DNA from: Lacunisphaera limnophila
GTDB taxonomy: Bacteria; Verrucomicrobiota; Verrucomicrobiia; Opitutales; Opitutaceae
Length of the DNA stretch: 64,000 nt
Assembly: GCF_001746835.1 (NCBI RefSeq)
Contig: NZ_CP016094.1
Span: 3,425,501 to 3,489,500, forward strand
Direction: 5' to 3'
In this document: piece after piece, positions 18,292 through 27,652 of the stretch
How positions within the stretch are numbered: the stretch's first letter is position 1
Layout: each line of letters begins with the position of its first letter
Notes under the pieces: model-generated
Seen by the model: the letters and a program-made list of their open reading frames with translations, nothing else
Database searches by the model: none
Told to the model about the DNA's origin: nothing
Position numbers and translations under genes: made by a program

Positions 18292-18351
18292 GGGCTTATA
18301 GGGCGTATAGGGCCTATGGGAAAACGGCAGCGAGAGTGGGACGTGTGGGTC
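18292..18351. repeat. Nonanucleotide repeats directly upstream of hemL
   Basis: Three units GGGCTTATA, GGGCGTATA and GGGCCTATG run from 18292 to 18318, one base from the hemL start. A second pair, GAGTGGGAC and GTGTGGGTC, lies at 18334-18351. Together they fill nearly the whole nadE-hemL gap. Confidence 0.65.
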
Positions 18352-18356
18352 GGAGT

Positions 18357-20000
18357 TCAGCTCACGTATTTCTGGACGATCGGGATGCGGCGGCCGACGC
18401 CGAAGGCGAGGGGGGTGATTTTCAGGCCGGGGGCGGCCTGCTTTCGTTTGTATTCGTTGAGGTCCACCTTGCGGACGACGTCGTTGACCACGGCTTCGGC
18501 GAAGCCTTGCGAGATTAGGTCAGCGCGAGACAGGCCTTCCTCAACGTAGCCCTTGAGCAGGGCGTCGAGTTGGTCGTACGGCGGGAGGCTGTCCTGATCC
18601 GTCTGGTTGGGCCGCAGTTCGGCGCTCGGCGGCTTGTCGATGGAATTGACCGGGATGATCTCACGGTGGCGGTTGATCCAGCGGGAAAGGGCATAGACCT
18701 GGGTCTTGAACACGTCGCTGATGACGGCCAGGCCGCCGCACATGTCGCCGTAAAGTGTGCAATAGCCCACGGCCAGCTCGCTCTTATTACCCGTGGTGAG
18801 GAGCAGGGCCCCGAACTTGTTCGAAATCGCCATGAGCAGGAGGCCGCGGGCGCGGGCCTGGATGTTTTCCTCGGCGATGTCGCGGGGCCGTCCGGCGAAG
18901 AGCGGGGCGAGGGTGTGCTCGGCGGAGGCCACGACGTCGGCGATGGAAAGCGTGTGGTACCGGATGCCGAGATTCTTCGCGATGAGCGTCGCGTCGTCGC
19001 GCGAGTGCTGGCTCGAGATAACCGAGGGCAGACTGACGCCGATCACGTTCTGCGGACCGAGCGCCTCGGCGGCGATTACGGCGGTGAGGGCGGAGTCGAT
19101 GCCGCCGGAGAGGCCGAGCAAGGCCTGCTTAAAACCGGTCTTGTTCGCATAGTCGCGCACGCCGAGGACGAGGCCGTCGTAGATGTCGGCCAGGTCTTCC
19201 TGATCGAAGGTGGGGTGAAGCCCGTCGGCGGACGGGGCCACCAGATCCACGACCCGCTGTTCGACGCAGAAGGCGGCGAGGCCGGCCACCACCCGGCCGG
19301 TGGCGTCGGCCACGAGGCTGCGGCCGTCAAAGAGGAGTTCGTCGTTGCCACCGATGGCGTTGACGTAGGCCACCGGACAGCCGAGCTGGCGGGCGGTGTC
19401 GGCGACCAGGGTGTGGCGCACGCCGCCCTTGCCGTGGTTCCAGGGACTGGCGGACAGGTTGACCATCAGGTCGCAGCGACCGGCGAGCTGGGCGACGGGC
19501 AGGGCCCCCGCGTAGAGCCGGCGGGTGGAAATCATGGCGTGGGTCCAGATATCCTCGCAGATGGTGATGCCGATGCGCTGGCCGCCGAATTCCACCACGG
19601 TCGGAGCGGCGGCCGGCTCGAAGTAGCGGTCCTCGTCGAAGACGTCGTACGTGGGCAGCAGGCACTTGCGGGCCGTGGCGACGATGCGGCCCTCGTGACA
19701 GAAGGCGGCGGAATTGAAATACGGCCGGCCCTGCCCGGTGGTGTTGGTCTCGGCGAAGCCGATCACGGCGGGTACCCGGCCGATGGAGCGGGCGAGTTCG
19801 CGGGTGGCCTGCTCGACGTCGGGGACGAAGCGTTTCTTAAAGAGCAGATCCCGGGGTGGGTAGCCACAGACCACGAGTTCCGGGAACACAACCAGCTCGG
19901 CCCCCTCGGCGACCAGTTTTTGGTAGGCGGAAGCGATGAGGCGGCTATTGCCGGCGAGGTCGCCGACGATGGTGTTGATCTGGGCCAGGCCGATACGCAT
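18357..20000 (-). CDS. nadE: Glutamine-dependent NAD+ synthetase
   Basis: A 547-residue two-domain NAD synthetase that amidates nicotinate adenine dinucleotide using ammonia released from glutamine. The N-terminal nitrilase-type glutaminase has Glu in [13 protein letters not shown] (about 37-49), Lys in [15 protein letters not shown] and the nucleophile Cys in GITICEDIW. The C-terminal synthetase has the PP-loop [13 protein letters not shown] near 290-302. The length is usual for the long glutamine-dependent form. It diverges from maf across a gap holding a cloverleaf inverted repeat. Confidence 0.95.
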   Translation of the reverse strand: MRIGLAQINTIVGDLAGNSRLIASAYQKLVAEGAELVVFPELVVCGYPPRDLLFKKRFVPDVEQATRELARSIGRVPAVIGFAETNTTGQGRPYFNSAAFCHEGRIVATARKCLLPTYDVFDEDRYFEPAAAPTVVEFGGQRIGITICEDIWTHAMISTRRLYAGALPVAQLAGRCDLMVNLSASPWNHGKGGVRHTLVADTARQLGCPVAYVNAIGGNDELLFDGRSLVADATGRVVAGLAAFCVEQRVVDLVAPSADGLHPTFDQEDLADIYDGLVLGVRDYANKTGFKQALLGLSGGIDSALTAVIAAEALGPQNVIGVSLPSVISSQHSRDDATLIAKNLGIRYHTLSIADVVASAEHTLAPLFAGRPRDIAEENIQARARGLLLMAISNKFGALLLTTGNKSELAVGYCTLYGDMCGGLAVISDVFKTQVYALSRWINRHREIIPVNSIDKPPSAELRPNQTDQDSLPPYDQLDALLKGYVEEGLSRADLISQGFAEAVVNDVVRKVDLNEYKRKQAAPGLKITPLAFGVGRRIPIVQKYVS

Positions 20001-20054
20001 GGGAAAATTGGGTTAGACAACTTGCCGCCAAGGAGGCCGACTGCAACCCCATAG

Positions 20055-20117
20055 ACCAGCACAGGAACATTCCTATTTCTCCGGCCGGAGCCTGTTTACA
20101 GGCGATCCAGTGCTGGT
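20055..20117. repeat. Cloverleaf-like inverted repeat
   Basis: A perfect outer stem pairs ACCAGCAC (20055-20062) with GTGCTGGT (20110-20117). Inside are three small palindromes in a row: AGGAACATTCCT (20063-20074), CTCCGGCCGGAG (20079-20090) and CCTGTTTACAGG (20091-20102). The whole could fold as a four-way junction in single-stranded DNA or RNA. It sits between the divergent nadE and maf genes. It lacks tRNA features. Confidence 0.7.
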
Positions 20118-20168
20118 TTAGCTAGGATGCGTCCGGCCGCCGGTACACTGGCTCCTGCCCTTCAGACC

Positions 20169-20753
20169 ATGCCCTCCACCAATCCTCCGATCATTCTGGC
20201 CTCGGCCTCGCCGCGGCGGCGCGAATTGCTGGCCTCGCTGGGCGTGGATTTCACCGTCATCCCGGCCGAGGTGACCGAGCATGAGGCACCCGATGCCGAT
20301 CCCCGCGAGATGGTGCGCCACAATGCCGCCCTCAAGGCCGACTGGGTCTCCGCCCGCCATCCGGCGGCGACGGTGATCGGCGCGGATACGACCGTTTTTG
20401 TCGGCCGGACGGTCCTGAACAAGCCCCGCGACGGTACCGAGGCCCGGGCCATGCTGCGGATGCTGAGCGGCACCGTGCACACTGTGTTCACCGGCCTGGC
20501 CATCCGCCGGGCAGTTGATGGGCTCAAACTGGACCAAGGCGTGGCGAGCGAAGTGACCTTCAAGACGCTGGACGAGGCGACCATCGAGTTGTACCTGAGC
20601 CGGGTCCATACCCTCGACAAGGCCGGCGGCTACGCCATCCAGGAGGAGGCCGACCTCATTGTCGCCGGATTTACGGGATCATTGACCAATATTGTGGGTC
20701 TGCCCGTGGACGAAATGAAACAACTTTTGACTCAGGCTGGTCCGGGGCGTTGA
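20169..20753 (+). CDS. maf: Maf-like nucleoside triphosphate pyrophosphatase
   Basis: A 194-residue Maf protein that hydrolyses non-canonical or pyrimidine nucleoside triphosphates. The N-terminus ILASASPRRRELLASLG (about 9-25) is the family signature, followed by IGADTTVF with the catalytic aspartate (about 72-79), GTVHTVFTGLA and GGYAIQEEADLIVAGFTGS. ATG 20169 is preferred over 20127, which would put 14 unrelated residues before the signature. The stop overlaps the TTG start of the next gene, so maf, the TonB-like gene and the pseudouridine synthase form one operon. Confidence 0.92.
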   Translation: MPSTNPPIILASASPRRRELLASLGVDFTVIPAEVTEHEAPDADPREMVRHNAALKADWVSARHPAATVIGADTTVFVGRTVLNKPRDGTEARAMLRMLSGTVHTVFTGLAIRRAVDGLKLDQGVASEVTFKTLDEATIELYLSRVHTLDKAGGYAIQEEADLIVAGFTGSLTNIVGLPVDEMKQLLTQAGPGR

Positions 20754-21886
20754 CTCTCAAAAACGTGAGCACCTCCCGCTTTGCCGCCGCCGGCCACCGT
20801 CCGCTGGCCCCCGAAACCGAATCCTACGGTCGCTCGATCCTCATCGGCGTCGTAGGGACGGTGCTGTTCCATGTGCTGCTGATCGTGCTCTCGCCCCGGT
20901 TCGCCCTGGATGACTTTTCCGGCGTCCACACCGGCATCGAGGTGGGCAGCGCCCCCCGCGGGCAGACCTTCGATTTCGAACTGGCCCAGCCGGAGGTCAC
21001 CGAGGTGCAACAGCGCAAGCCATTCAACTTCGTCGAGACCAACTCCGCGGCCCCTGAAAACCTGCCGGACGAGACCGAGAATTTCAGCAACCGCAACCAG
21101 CAGGCGGCGCAGGAAGTGGCCGCCTTGGAGCTCGATCCCCAGAAGCGGCCCAGCACGAAGGGCGAGGACAAGTTCAAGGACACCACCGCGATTGTATCCG
21201 GCGACATGGCCCCGCCGCAACTCGCTCCGCCGCCCACGCCGGAGGAGGCGACCGAGGACCAACAGCAGCGCACCGAGCAGCTGGCGCGGATGGAGCAGGT
21301 GCCGCTGGCCGGCTTTGACAAGACCGAAGGCACGGACGCGGACGGCATCGCCACGAACGTCGCCGACAGCAAGAAGGCCTCCACCCACGCCGCCGAGGCG
21401 GTGGACGGATCCAAGGATTCCACCGCGGCCCAGGGCGGGTTGGTGGCCGTCACGGCACAGAACGCGAAGACCCAGCCCAAGGAGCGCAAGCGCCTGGCCT
21501 CAGCCTCGCTCAACCGGCAGTCGCCGCTGGCGAACCGGGTGACCGGCGTGTCCAACATGGGCGTTACGGCCTCCGACGCTTTCCAAAGCGAGTACGGGGA
21601 ATACCTCAACGAGCTGATCGAGATCGTGCAGATCCAGTGGTACCGCATCCTCGCGGAGAGCCGCGTGTCCCCGCCGCGGGGCTCGCATGTGGCGATCACC
21701 TTCACGATCAACTCGAAGGGCGAGACCGACATCGTGAAGGTGGAGGACGAAGGCTCGGGCCGCCAAGGGGTGTTCTCCTGCCAGAACGCGATCCAGGCCC
21801 GGCAACCCTACCGGAAGTGGTCGGATGAGATGATTGCGCTCCTGGGTGAACAGCAGAGCCTCACGTTCCGCTTCTACCACCAGTGA
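20750..21886 (+). CDS. TonB/TolA-like envelope protein
   Basis: A protein of about 378 residues with one N-terminal membrane helix (GRSILIGVVGTVLFHVLLIVL, about 28-47), a long polar periplasmic linker rich in Gln, Pro, Ala and Glu, and a C-terminal domain of about 90 residues like TonB/TolA (YLNELIEIVQIQWYRI, then ITFTINSKGETDIVKV). It would span the periplasm to contact an outer-membrane protein. Unlike the second such gene near 31 kb it has no ExbB/ExbD neighbours. The start is uncertain: TTG 20750 overlaps the maf stop, while GTG 20765 is the next choice. Its stop overlaps the next gene by GTGA. Confidence 0.78.
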   Translation: MTLKNVSTSRFAAAGHRPLAPETESYGRSILIGVVGTVLFHVLLIVLSPRFALDDFSGVHTGIEVGSAPRGQTFDFELAQPEVTEVQQRKPFNFVETNSAAPENLPDETENFSNRNQQAAQEVAALELDPQKRPSTKGEDKFKDTTAIVSGDMAPPQLAPPPTPEEATEDQQQRTEQLARMEQVPLAGFDKTEGTDADGIATNVADSKKASTHAAEAVDGSKDSTAAQGGLVAVTAQNAKTQPKERKRLASASLNRQSPLANRVTGVSNMGVTASDAFQSEYGEYLNELIEIVQIQWYRILAESRVSPPRGSHVAITFTINSKGETDIVKVEDEGSGRQGVFSCQNAIQARQPYRKWSDEMIALLGEQQSLTFRFYHQ

Positions 21887-22647
21887 CGTCGATTCCCTTC
21901 CCCGAAGATTTCTGGGCGACGTTGCCGCTGGGCGGTAATGTGCGCCTGTTGGTGCGGGATGCGAACGGCCTCGCCGCCTTCGACAAATCCGCGGGGGTGC
22001 TCTCGCACCCGAATGATTCGCAGGACGAGGCCCGTTCGCTGCTAACCTGCCGCTACGACAAGGAAGCCCAGCGCTTTACCTGGCGCAACCCGGAGGGTGC
22101 CGAACGCCACCTCTGGCTGCTGAACCGACTCGATTCCGCCACCTCGGGCGTGATCCTGACCGCGGCCAGCGAAAAACTCGCGCTCGTGATCCGGGAGCAC
22201 TTCGCCCAGAAGCAGGTGCGGAAGGTCTACAATGCGCTCGTCTTCGGGCACGCGCACACGAAGACGGAGGTCTGGCGTGATTTCCTCGCCGTAACCAAGA
22301 AAGGCGGCCGGGTTCGCACGGCCACGATCGGCAACATCCCCTCCGAGACCCATTTCCAGTCGATCAAGCACACGCAGCGGAATTTCTCCACGTCGCTCAT
22401 CCGGCTCGAGCCCCGCACCGGCCGCAGCCACCAGCTGCGCGTGCAATGCGCCAAGCGCCACCTGCCGATCATCGGCGACCAGACCTATGGGGATTTCGGC
22501 CTCAACCGGGAGTTCGCCAAGGCGAACAAGACCAAGCGTCTGTTCCTGCATTCGCTCGAGACCGCGTTCACGTACGAGTTCGGCGGGAAGAAATTCGCCT
22601 TCAAGGCGAACGCGCCGCTGCCCGAGGAATTTCTGGCCGGGTATTGA
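21883..22647 (+). CDS. RluA-family RNA pseudouridine synthase
   Basis: A 254-residue pseudouridine synthase that isomerises uridines in rRNA or tRNA. The catalytic segment LNRLDSATSGVIL (about 83-95) contains the essential aspartate, matching the HRLDxxTSG motif with N for H. YNALVFGHAHT and LEPRTGRSHQLRVQCA (about 171-186) are the other family blocks. No S4 RNA-binding domain is present, so it belongs with the shorter RluA/RluC-like forms. The target site is unknown. It begins with GTG overlapping the preceding stop and ends just before a hairpin shared with mutS. Confidence 0.9.
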   Translation: MTSIPFPEDFWATLPLGGNVRLLVRDANGLAAFDKSAGVLSHPNDSQDEARSLLTCRYDKEAQRFTWRNPEGAERHLWLLNRLDSATSGVILTAASEKLALVIREHFAQKQVRKVYNALVFGHAHTKTEVWRDFLAVTKKGGRVRTATIGNIPSETHFQSIKHTQRNFSTSLIRLEPRTGRSHQLRVQCAKRHLPIIGDQTYGDFGLNREFAKANKTKRLFLHSLETAFTYEFGGKKFAFKANAPLPEEFLAGY

Positions 22648-22658
22648 CCGGCATCGAA

Positions 22659-22681
22659 GTAAGGCTGCTGGCCGGCCTTAC
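22659..22681. terminator. Hairpin between convergent pseudouridine synthase gene and mutS
   Basis: GTAAGGC (22659-22665) pairs with GCCTTAC (22675-22681). The mutS stop codon lies in the right arm. The position suggests transcription end for both genes, but there is no T-run. Confidence 0.45.
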
Positions 22682-25254
22682 AGCAAATCCATCTGCGCGT
22701 CGTCCGTCGGGGTGACCGTGATCTTCTTCTTGGGCTTGGCCAGCGGGACGGCGGGGAGGGTGACGGTGACATCGTCCGACTCCAGTTGGGCGAGGATCGT
22801 CTTGGCCCGGTCAATGACGGCGAGCGGCAGGCCGGCGAGGCGGGCAACCTGGATACCATAGCTACGGTCGGCGGCGCCGGGGACAACCCGGCGCACGAAG
22901 ACAATGTCATCATTCCATTCCTTCACGGCGACCGACCAGTTTTTCAGGCGCGGCAGGTGCTTCTCGAGCTGGGTGAGTTCCTGGTAGTGCGTCGCGAACA
23001 GCGTGCGAGGACCGCGGTCGGCGTCGCGGTGCAGGTGCTCGACCACCGCCCAGGCGATGCTCAGGCCGTCGTAGGTCGAGGTGCCGCGGCCGATCTCATC
23101 GAGGATGATGAGGGAGCGATCGGTCGTGTTATTGAGGATGTTGGCGGTTTCGTTCATCTCGACCATGAAGGTCGAGTTGCCGCGGGCGAGGTCATCGCTC
23201 GCGCCGACGCGGGAGAAGATGCGGTCGACCAAGCCGACGCGGCAGGCCTTGGCTGGCACCCAGCAGCCTACCTGGGCCATGAGGGTGATGAGCGCGACCT
23301 GCCGGATGTAGGTGGACTTGCCCGCCATGTTGGGGCCGGTGAGGAGTTGGATCTGCGACTCGGTGGACGCGAGCCCGGTGTCGTTGGGCACGAAGGTGTG
23401 GCTGCCGGCGAGACCAAGGCGCTCGGTCTTCATCATCTGCTCGACGACGGGGTGACGGCCGTCGGTGATCGTGAGGGTGTCGCCTTCATCAAGCGTCGGG
23501 CGGCAATAATCCCACTCGCGGGCCAACACGGCCCAGCCGGCGAGCACATCGAGCTCAGCCAGGGCGTCGGCCGTAGTCGACAGGGCTACGGACTCGTCCA
23601 GGACGGCCGCAACCAGGGCGGTGAAAAGCTCCAGCTCGCGGGCGAGGGACTTTTCCTCGGCGGAGAAGATTTCCTTTTCCTTGAGCTTCAGCTCCTCGGT
23701 GACGAAACGCTCGCCGCTGGCGGTGGTTTGCTTGCGCACGTAGTCGGCCGGCACGCTGGCGAGGTTGGCTTTGGTGATCTCGATATAATAACCGAAAACT
23801 GAAGTGTACCGAACCTTGAGGCTGCGGATGCCGGAGCGCTCCTGCTCCTTGCGCTCGAGCTCGGCGAGCCAGGACTTGTTGTCCGTGGTCAGGCCGCGCA
23901 GGCGGTCGAGTTCGGCATCATAGCCGGGACGGATGTAGTTTCCCTCCTGGAGGTCGTTGGGCAGGTTGTCGTCCAGGCCGCGGCCGAGCAGGTCGCGCAG
24001 GGCCGGCAGATCAGTCAGGCGCGAGCGGATATACGAAACAGCCCCGCCGTGATGGCCGACAAGGTGCGCGTCGAGCAAGTCGAGCGCAGCGGCGATCGGC
24101 GGGATCTGGGCGAGGGTGTCGCGAACGCCGCCCAGTTCGCGGGGGTTGCGCAGGCGGTTCTGGAGGCGGCTCAGGATACGCGGGATGTCGCGAACCTTGC
24201 CGAGCAGTTCCCGGACCTGGGCGAGGTCGCCGGGTTGGGCCACAAATTCGCCGACGGCGGTCTGGCGCCGCTGGATTTCCAGCAGGTCGAGCGCGGGGGC
24301 GGCGAGCCAGCGCTCCAGCAGCCGGGAACCGGCGGCAGTCGTGGTGCGGTCAATCGCCCCGAGGAGTGAGGCCTCGCGGGTGCCGCGGGTGGAGGCGAAG
24401 ATCTCGAGGTTGCGCAGCGTGGCCGGGTCGAGGAGGAGCGTGCGCGTGCTGCGGTATTCCTGGAGGGAGCGCAGGTTCTCGGGCTTGGCGCAGAGGTTTT
24501 CGGTGGCGTAGTGGACCGCCGCCCCGGCCGCGCCCAAGGCCGGGTGGGTGTGGGCCAGTCCAAAGCCTTGCAGATTCAGGACACCCAAAGCCGCCATGAC
24601 GGTGCGGGCGCCGTCAGCGACCTCGAAATGATAGCCAGGCAGAACGGAACACAGGCGCCCCTCGCAAAAATGATGGAGGGCATGCACGGCATGCTGCTCG
24701 TGCGGGGCAGCCTGCCATTTCTCCAGCTGGCCCTCGATTAGGACGAGTTCAGCGGGATCCAGGGCGGTAAGGACGGGCAGGAGGTTCTCGGGACGCGGAT
24801 CCGTGGCGAGACGGAATTCCCCGGTGGAGAGATCCAGCCAGGCCGCATGCAGGCCGGCGGCGTCGAGCGTGAGGGCGCAGAGGTAGTGGTTTTTCGCGGC
24901 ATCGAGCTGGCTGGCGGCGAGGGTGGTCCCGGGCGAGAGGATGCGGGTGACCTGACGCCGCACGAGTTTGCCGGCCTTGGCGGGCTCCGCCTGGTCGCAG
25001 AGGGCGACCTTCTTGCCGGCGGCGAGGAGCTTGCCCACGTAGTTCTCGGCGGCGTGGTGCGGGATGCCGCACATGGGGGTGTCCTGCCGGCGGGTCAGGG
25101 TGATGCCGAGCAGGCGCGACCCGATCTCGGCATCCTCGAAGAACATCTCGTAGAAATCCCCGAGGCGGAAGAGCAGCAGCGTGTTCGCCGGGAGGCCGCG
25201 TTTGACCTCGAAATACTGCTGCATCATCGGGGTGAGCTTCTCGGCGGCGGACAT
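22678..25254 (-). CDS. mutS: DNA mismatch repair ATPase
   Basis: An 858-residue MutS, the mismatch-recognition ATPase. The mismatch-wedge motif sits in RLGDFYEMFF near residues 30-39. The ATPase has Walker A TGPNMAGKSTYIRQ near 620, Walker B LIILDEIGRGTSTYDG near 700, and the conserved FATHYQEL. Domain order and length match canonical MutS1. MutL is not in the window. The gene starts at ATG 25254, upstream of which lies an octamer/nonamer repeat region. Confidence 0.97.
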   Translation of the reverse strand: MSAAEKLTPMMQQYFEVKRGLPANTLLLFRLGDFYEMFFEDAEIGSRLLGITLTRRQDTPMCGIPHHAAENYVGKLLAAGKKVALCDQAEPAKAGKLVRRQVTRILSPGTTLAASQLDAAKNHYLCALTLDAAGLHAAWLDLSTGEFRLATDPRPENLLPVLTALDPAELVLIEGQLEKWQAAPHEQHAVHALHHFCEGRLCSVLPGYHFEVADGARTVMAALGVLNLQGFGLAHTHPALGAAGAAVHYATENLCAKPENLRSLQEYRSTRTLLLDPATLRNLEIFASTRGTREASLLGAIDRTTTAAGSRLLERWLAAPALDLLEIQRRQTAVGEFVAQPGDLAQVRELLGKVRDIPRILSRLQNRLRNPRELGGVRDTLAQIPPIAAALDLLDAHLVGHHGGAVSYIRSRLTDLPALRDLLGRGLDDNLPNDLQEGNYIRPGYDAELDRLRGLTTDNKSWLAELERKEQERSGIRSLKVRYTSVFGYYIEITKANLASVPADYVRKQTTASGERFVTEELKLKEKEIFSAEEKSLARELELFTALVAAVLDESVALSTTADALAELDVLAGWAVLAREWDYCRPTLDEGDTLTITDGRHPVVEQMMKTERLGLAGSHTFVPNDTGLASTESQIQLLTGPNMAGKSTYIRQVALITLMAQVGCWVPAKACRVGLVDRIFSRVGASDDLARGNSTFMVEMNETANILNNTTDRSLIILDEIGRGTSTYDGLSIAWAVVEHLHRDADRGPRTLFATHYQELTQLEKHLPRLKNWSVAVKEWNDDIVFVRRVVPGAADRSYGIQVARLAGLPLAVIDRAKTILAQLESDDVTVTLPAVPLAKPKKKITVTPTDDAQMDLL

Positions 25255-25263
25255 AATTTATCG

Positions 25264-25379
25264 CCACAGGGTCACAGAGGGCACGGAGGTTTGGGAAGCC
25301 AAAAGGTGCGGGCGTGGACGGTGTTCCGGCCATATTTGATTTGTCTCGGGCATTTTCTCCGTGTCTCCGTGTCTGGGTG
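25264..25379. repeat. Paired short tandem repeats in inverted orientation
   Basis: The left block (25264-25290) has units CCACAGGGT, CACAGAGGG and CACGGAGGT. The right block (25356-25379) has TCTCCGTG, TCTCCGTG and TCTGGGTG, which on the other strand read CACCCAGA, CACGGAGA and CACGGAGA. The same kind of unit therefore flanks a 65-base spacer in opposite directions. It fills the gap between the divergent mutS and hydrolase genes. Confidence 0.6.
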
Positions 25380-25385
25380 GTTCCA

Positions 25386-26150
25386 TTGCATCACATCGAC
25401 CTGGGCGGGGCGGGGAAGCCGCCGATGCTGGTGTTGCACGGCCTGCTCGGCTCGTCCCGCAACTGGCTGAGCACGGGGCGGGATCTGGCGAAGCACTACC
25501 ACGTCTTTGCCCTGGATGCGCGCAACCACGGGAAGTCGCCGCATGTCCCGGAGATGGACTATGACGTGATGGTGGCGGATATCATCGCCTGGATGGACGG
25601 CCAAGGCCTGGCCCGGGCGGCGATTTGCGGGCACAGCATGGGGGGCAAGACGGCCATGCTCCTGGCCTGCCGGCACCCGGAGCGGGTGGAGCGCCTGGTC
25701 GTGGTGGACATCGCCCCCAAGGACTACTTCTGGGTGGCGCACCGCGGGGAGTTTCTGGCCATGACCGAGCTGGATCTCGGGAGCCTGACCTCACGCAGCG
25801 AGGCGGAGCTGCGGTTCGAGGCGCGGGTCACGAACCTGGGCATGCGCAAATTTCTTTCCACCAACCTCACCCAGGATGACGCCGGGACCTGGCGCTGGCT
25901 GATCAATCTGCCGGCGTTGACCGCGGCGCTGCCCGTGATGGAGAAAAACTGCCTGACGGCGGCGGACCGCTACGCCGGACCGACGCTATTCGTCCTGGGC
26001 GGGAGGTCACGTTATGCCGAGCCGGGCGACCATGCGATCATCCGGCACCATTTCCCGGCGGCGCAGATCGAGGTGATCGCGGACTCCGGCCACAACCCGC
26101 ACATGGATGCGCGTGAGGAGTTCGTACGGTTGGTGAGCGGGACAATCTAA
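25386..26150 (+). CDS. Alpha/beta hydrolase
   Basis: A 254-residue alpha/beta-hydrolase-fold enzyme resembling YbfF/Abhd11-type esterases. The oxyanion segment is VLHGLLGSSRNW near residues 18-29, the nucleophile serine is in GHSMGGK (about 84-90), an acid is likely in FVLGGRSRYAEP, and the histidine is in SGHNPHMDA near the C-terminus. The substrate is unknown. The start is uncertain: TTG 25386 has GGGTGG a few bases upstream, while GTG 25377 and GTG 25314 lie in or before the repeat block and are less likely. A pair of CGCGGA nonamers follows the stop (26155-26172). Confidence 0.85.
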   Translation: MHHIDLGGAGKPPMLVLHGLLGSSRNWLSTGRDLAKHYHVFALDARNHGKSPHVPEMDYDVMVADIIAWMDGQGLARAAICGHSMGGKTAMLLACRHPERVERLVVVDIAPKDYFWVAHRGEFLAMTELDLGSLTSRSEAELRFEARVTNLGMRKFLSTNLTQDDAGTWRWLINLPALTAALPVMEKNCLTAADRYAGPTLFVLGGRSRYAEPGDHAIIRHHFPAAQIEVIADSGHNPHMDAREEFVRLVSGTI

Positions 26151-26180
26151 ACGCCGCGGAATACGCGGAGCTTGCATCCC

Positions 26181-27569
26181 TCAGGTCTCGCTTACGAGCG
26201 GCACGTGGTTGCGCATGACCTCGGCGCGGCTGCGCTCGGCGAAGGGCAGCCATTTCCGCCCCACCCAGCGCCGGTACATGATGATGCCGCGCAGCCATTC
26301 GTCGCAGGTCATGGCGATCCAGATGCCTACCAAGCCCCAGCCGAGATGCACACCGAGGAGCCAGGAATTGGGCACCCACAGGAGCCACATGCAGACTGCG
26401 CCGATCTGGACGGGGAAGCGGGCGTCACCGGTGGCGCGGAGCGAGTTGATCACGACGATGTTGAAGACCCGCCCGATCTCGAGGATGAAGGCGATGCGCA
26501 GCAGGAGAGCTCCGCCGGCGATGACCTCCGGGTCGTGGGTGAACAGCCCGATGAGGTGCGGAGCGATGAGGGCGATGATCACCATGCCCCCCGCGGTGAG
26601 CATGAGGCAGAGTTTCAGGCTGCTCAGCAATTGCCGGTAGGCGCCTTCGAAATCACCCGCCCCAATCAGCCGGCCGACAACAATCTCGGTGCCCAAGCCG
26701 AGGGAAAGGCTGAAGAGGATCACGAGCGCTTGCACGGTCTGCGCATAAGCCATGATGGACAGGCTCGTCGCGCCCATGGTCCCGATGAAGCTCGTGATCA
26801 AGAGGAAGGCCAGCCAGTAGGACATGTGCTCGCCCGCCGCCGGTAGCCCGATGTGCAGGATGCGCTTGATGCGGTCCACGGAGAGATCAAAGGGTGTGCG
26901 CCAGTGCAGCCGGATGCCCAGGCGGCGATAGAGCAGAATCAGCAGCGCGGTGGTGGCGAGGAGACGGCTGACCACGCTCGCACACGCCACGCCCTCGACG
27001 CCCAGCTTCGGCAGGCCGAACCAGCCGAAGAGGACGAGCGACACGCCCACCACGTTGATGATGTTCTGGCCCACCGTGACAAACATCACGTCCCGGGTGT
27101 TGCCATGGGCCCGCAGGATGGAGCCGACCGCGGTGTTGATGGCTTCTAGGAAGAGGGTGCCACCCATCAGGGCCATGAAGGGCACCGCGTAGACCATCAG
27201 GCTGTCGGGCAACTGCATGAGCCGCAGCAGGGTCTCGTTGAAAAAGAGCATGAGGGCACTCGCGATGAGGCCCATCCAGAGGTTCACGCCGAGGGCGGTG
27301 GAGCAGATGCTTTCCGCCCCCTTGCGGTCCCCGGCCCCGAGGTGGTGGGTGATGACCACGCTGGTGCCGATGCCGATGAAATTGAAGCAGATCAGCGCCA
27401 GCATGATCAGGCGGTGCGAGACGCCCAGCGCCGCCACGGCCCCGTCGGAGACGTGCGCCACCATGAAGGTGTCCACCGTGCCGATCAGGATGCGCAGACT
27501 CTGCTCGACGAAGATCGGCCAGGCGATCGCCAGCAGGGTGGGTGGCTTGGTGGTGGTGGGCTTGCTCAT
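26181..27569 (-). CDS. MATE-family multidrug/sodium antiporter
   Basis: A 462-residue transporter with twelve predicted membrane helices in two halves, typical of the MATE family, which expels drugs or metabolites using a Na+ or H+ gradient. The N-terminal PIFVEQSLRILIGTVDTFMV and internal VVITHHLGAGDRKGAE, repeated in the second half as EIVVGRLIGAGDFEGA, are the expected pseudo-symmetrical signatures. ATG 27569 (MSKPTTT) is chosen over a GTG five codons upstream. The substrate is not predictable. It is followed by the alpha/beta hydrolase gene on the opposite strand. Confidence 0.92.
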   Translation of the reverse strand: MSKPTTTKPPTLLAIAWPIFVEQSLRILIGTVDTFMVAHVSDGAVAALGVSHRLIMLALICFNFIGIGTSVVITHHLGAGDRKGAESICSTALGVNLWMGLIASALMLFFNETLLRLMQLPDSLMVYAVPFMALMGGTLFLEAINTAVGSILRAHGNTRDVMFVTVGQNIINVVGVSLVLFGWFGLPKLGVEGVACASVVSRLLATTALLILLYRRLGIRLHWRTPFDLSVDRIKRILHIGLPAAGEHMSYWLAFLLITSFIGTMGATSLSIMAYAQTVQALVILFSLSLGLGTEIVVGRLIGAGDFEGAYRQLLSSLKLCLMLTAGGMVIIALIAPHLIGLFTHDPEVIAGGALLLRIAFILEIGRVFNIVVINSLRATGDARFPVQIGAVCMWLLWVPNSWLLGVHLGWGLVGIWIAMTCDEWLRGIIMYRRWVGRKWLPFAERSRAEVMRNHVPLVSET

Positions 27570-27652
27570 CTGGCGTCGGAGCACTCACAGCCAACGGGCC
27601 GGGGAGTAAAGCTGAATTACCGGCGCTAGGGCTGCGGCTCCACCGGGCAGGC

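Noticed and set aside
20055-20117. A tRNA gene
   Set aside because: No T-loop TTCGANT, no anticodon arm of the right size and no CCA, so the cloverleaf shape is only a general one.
20055-20117. An integron attC site
   Set aside because: The ends do not match the GTTRRRY core, and no integrase gene is in the window.
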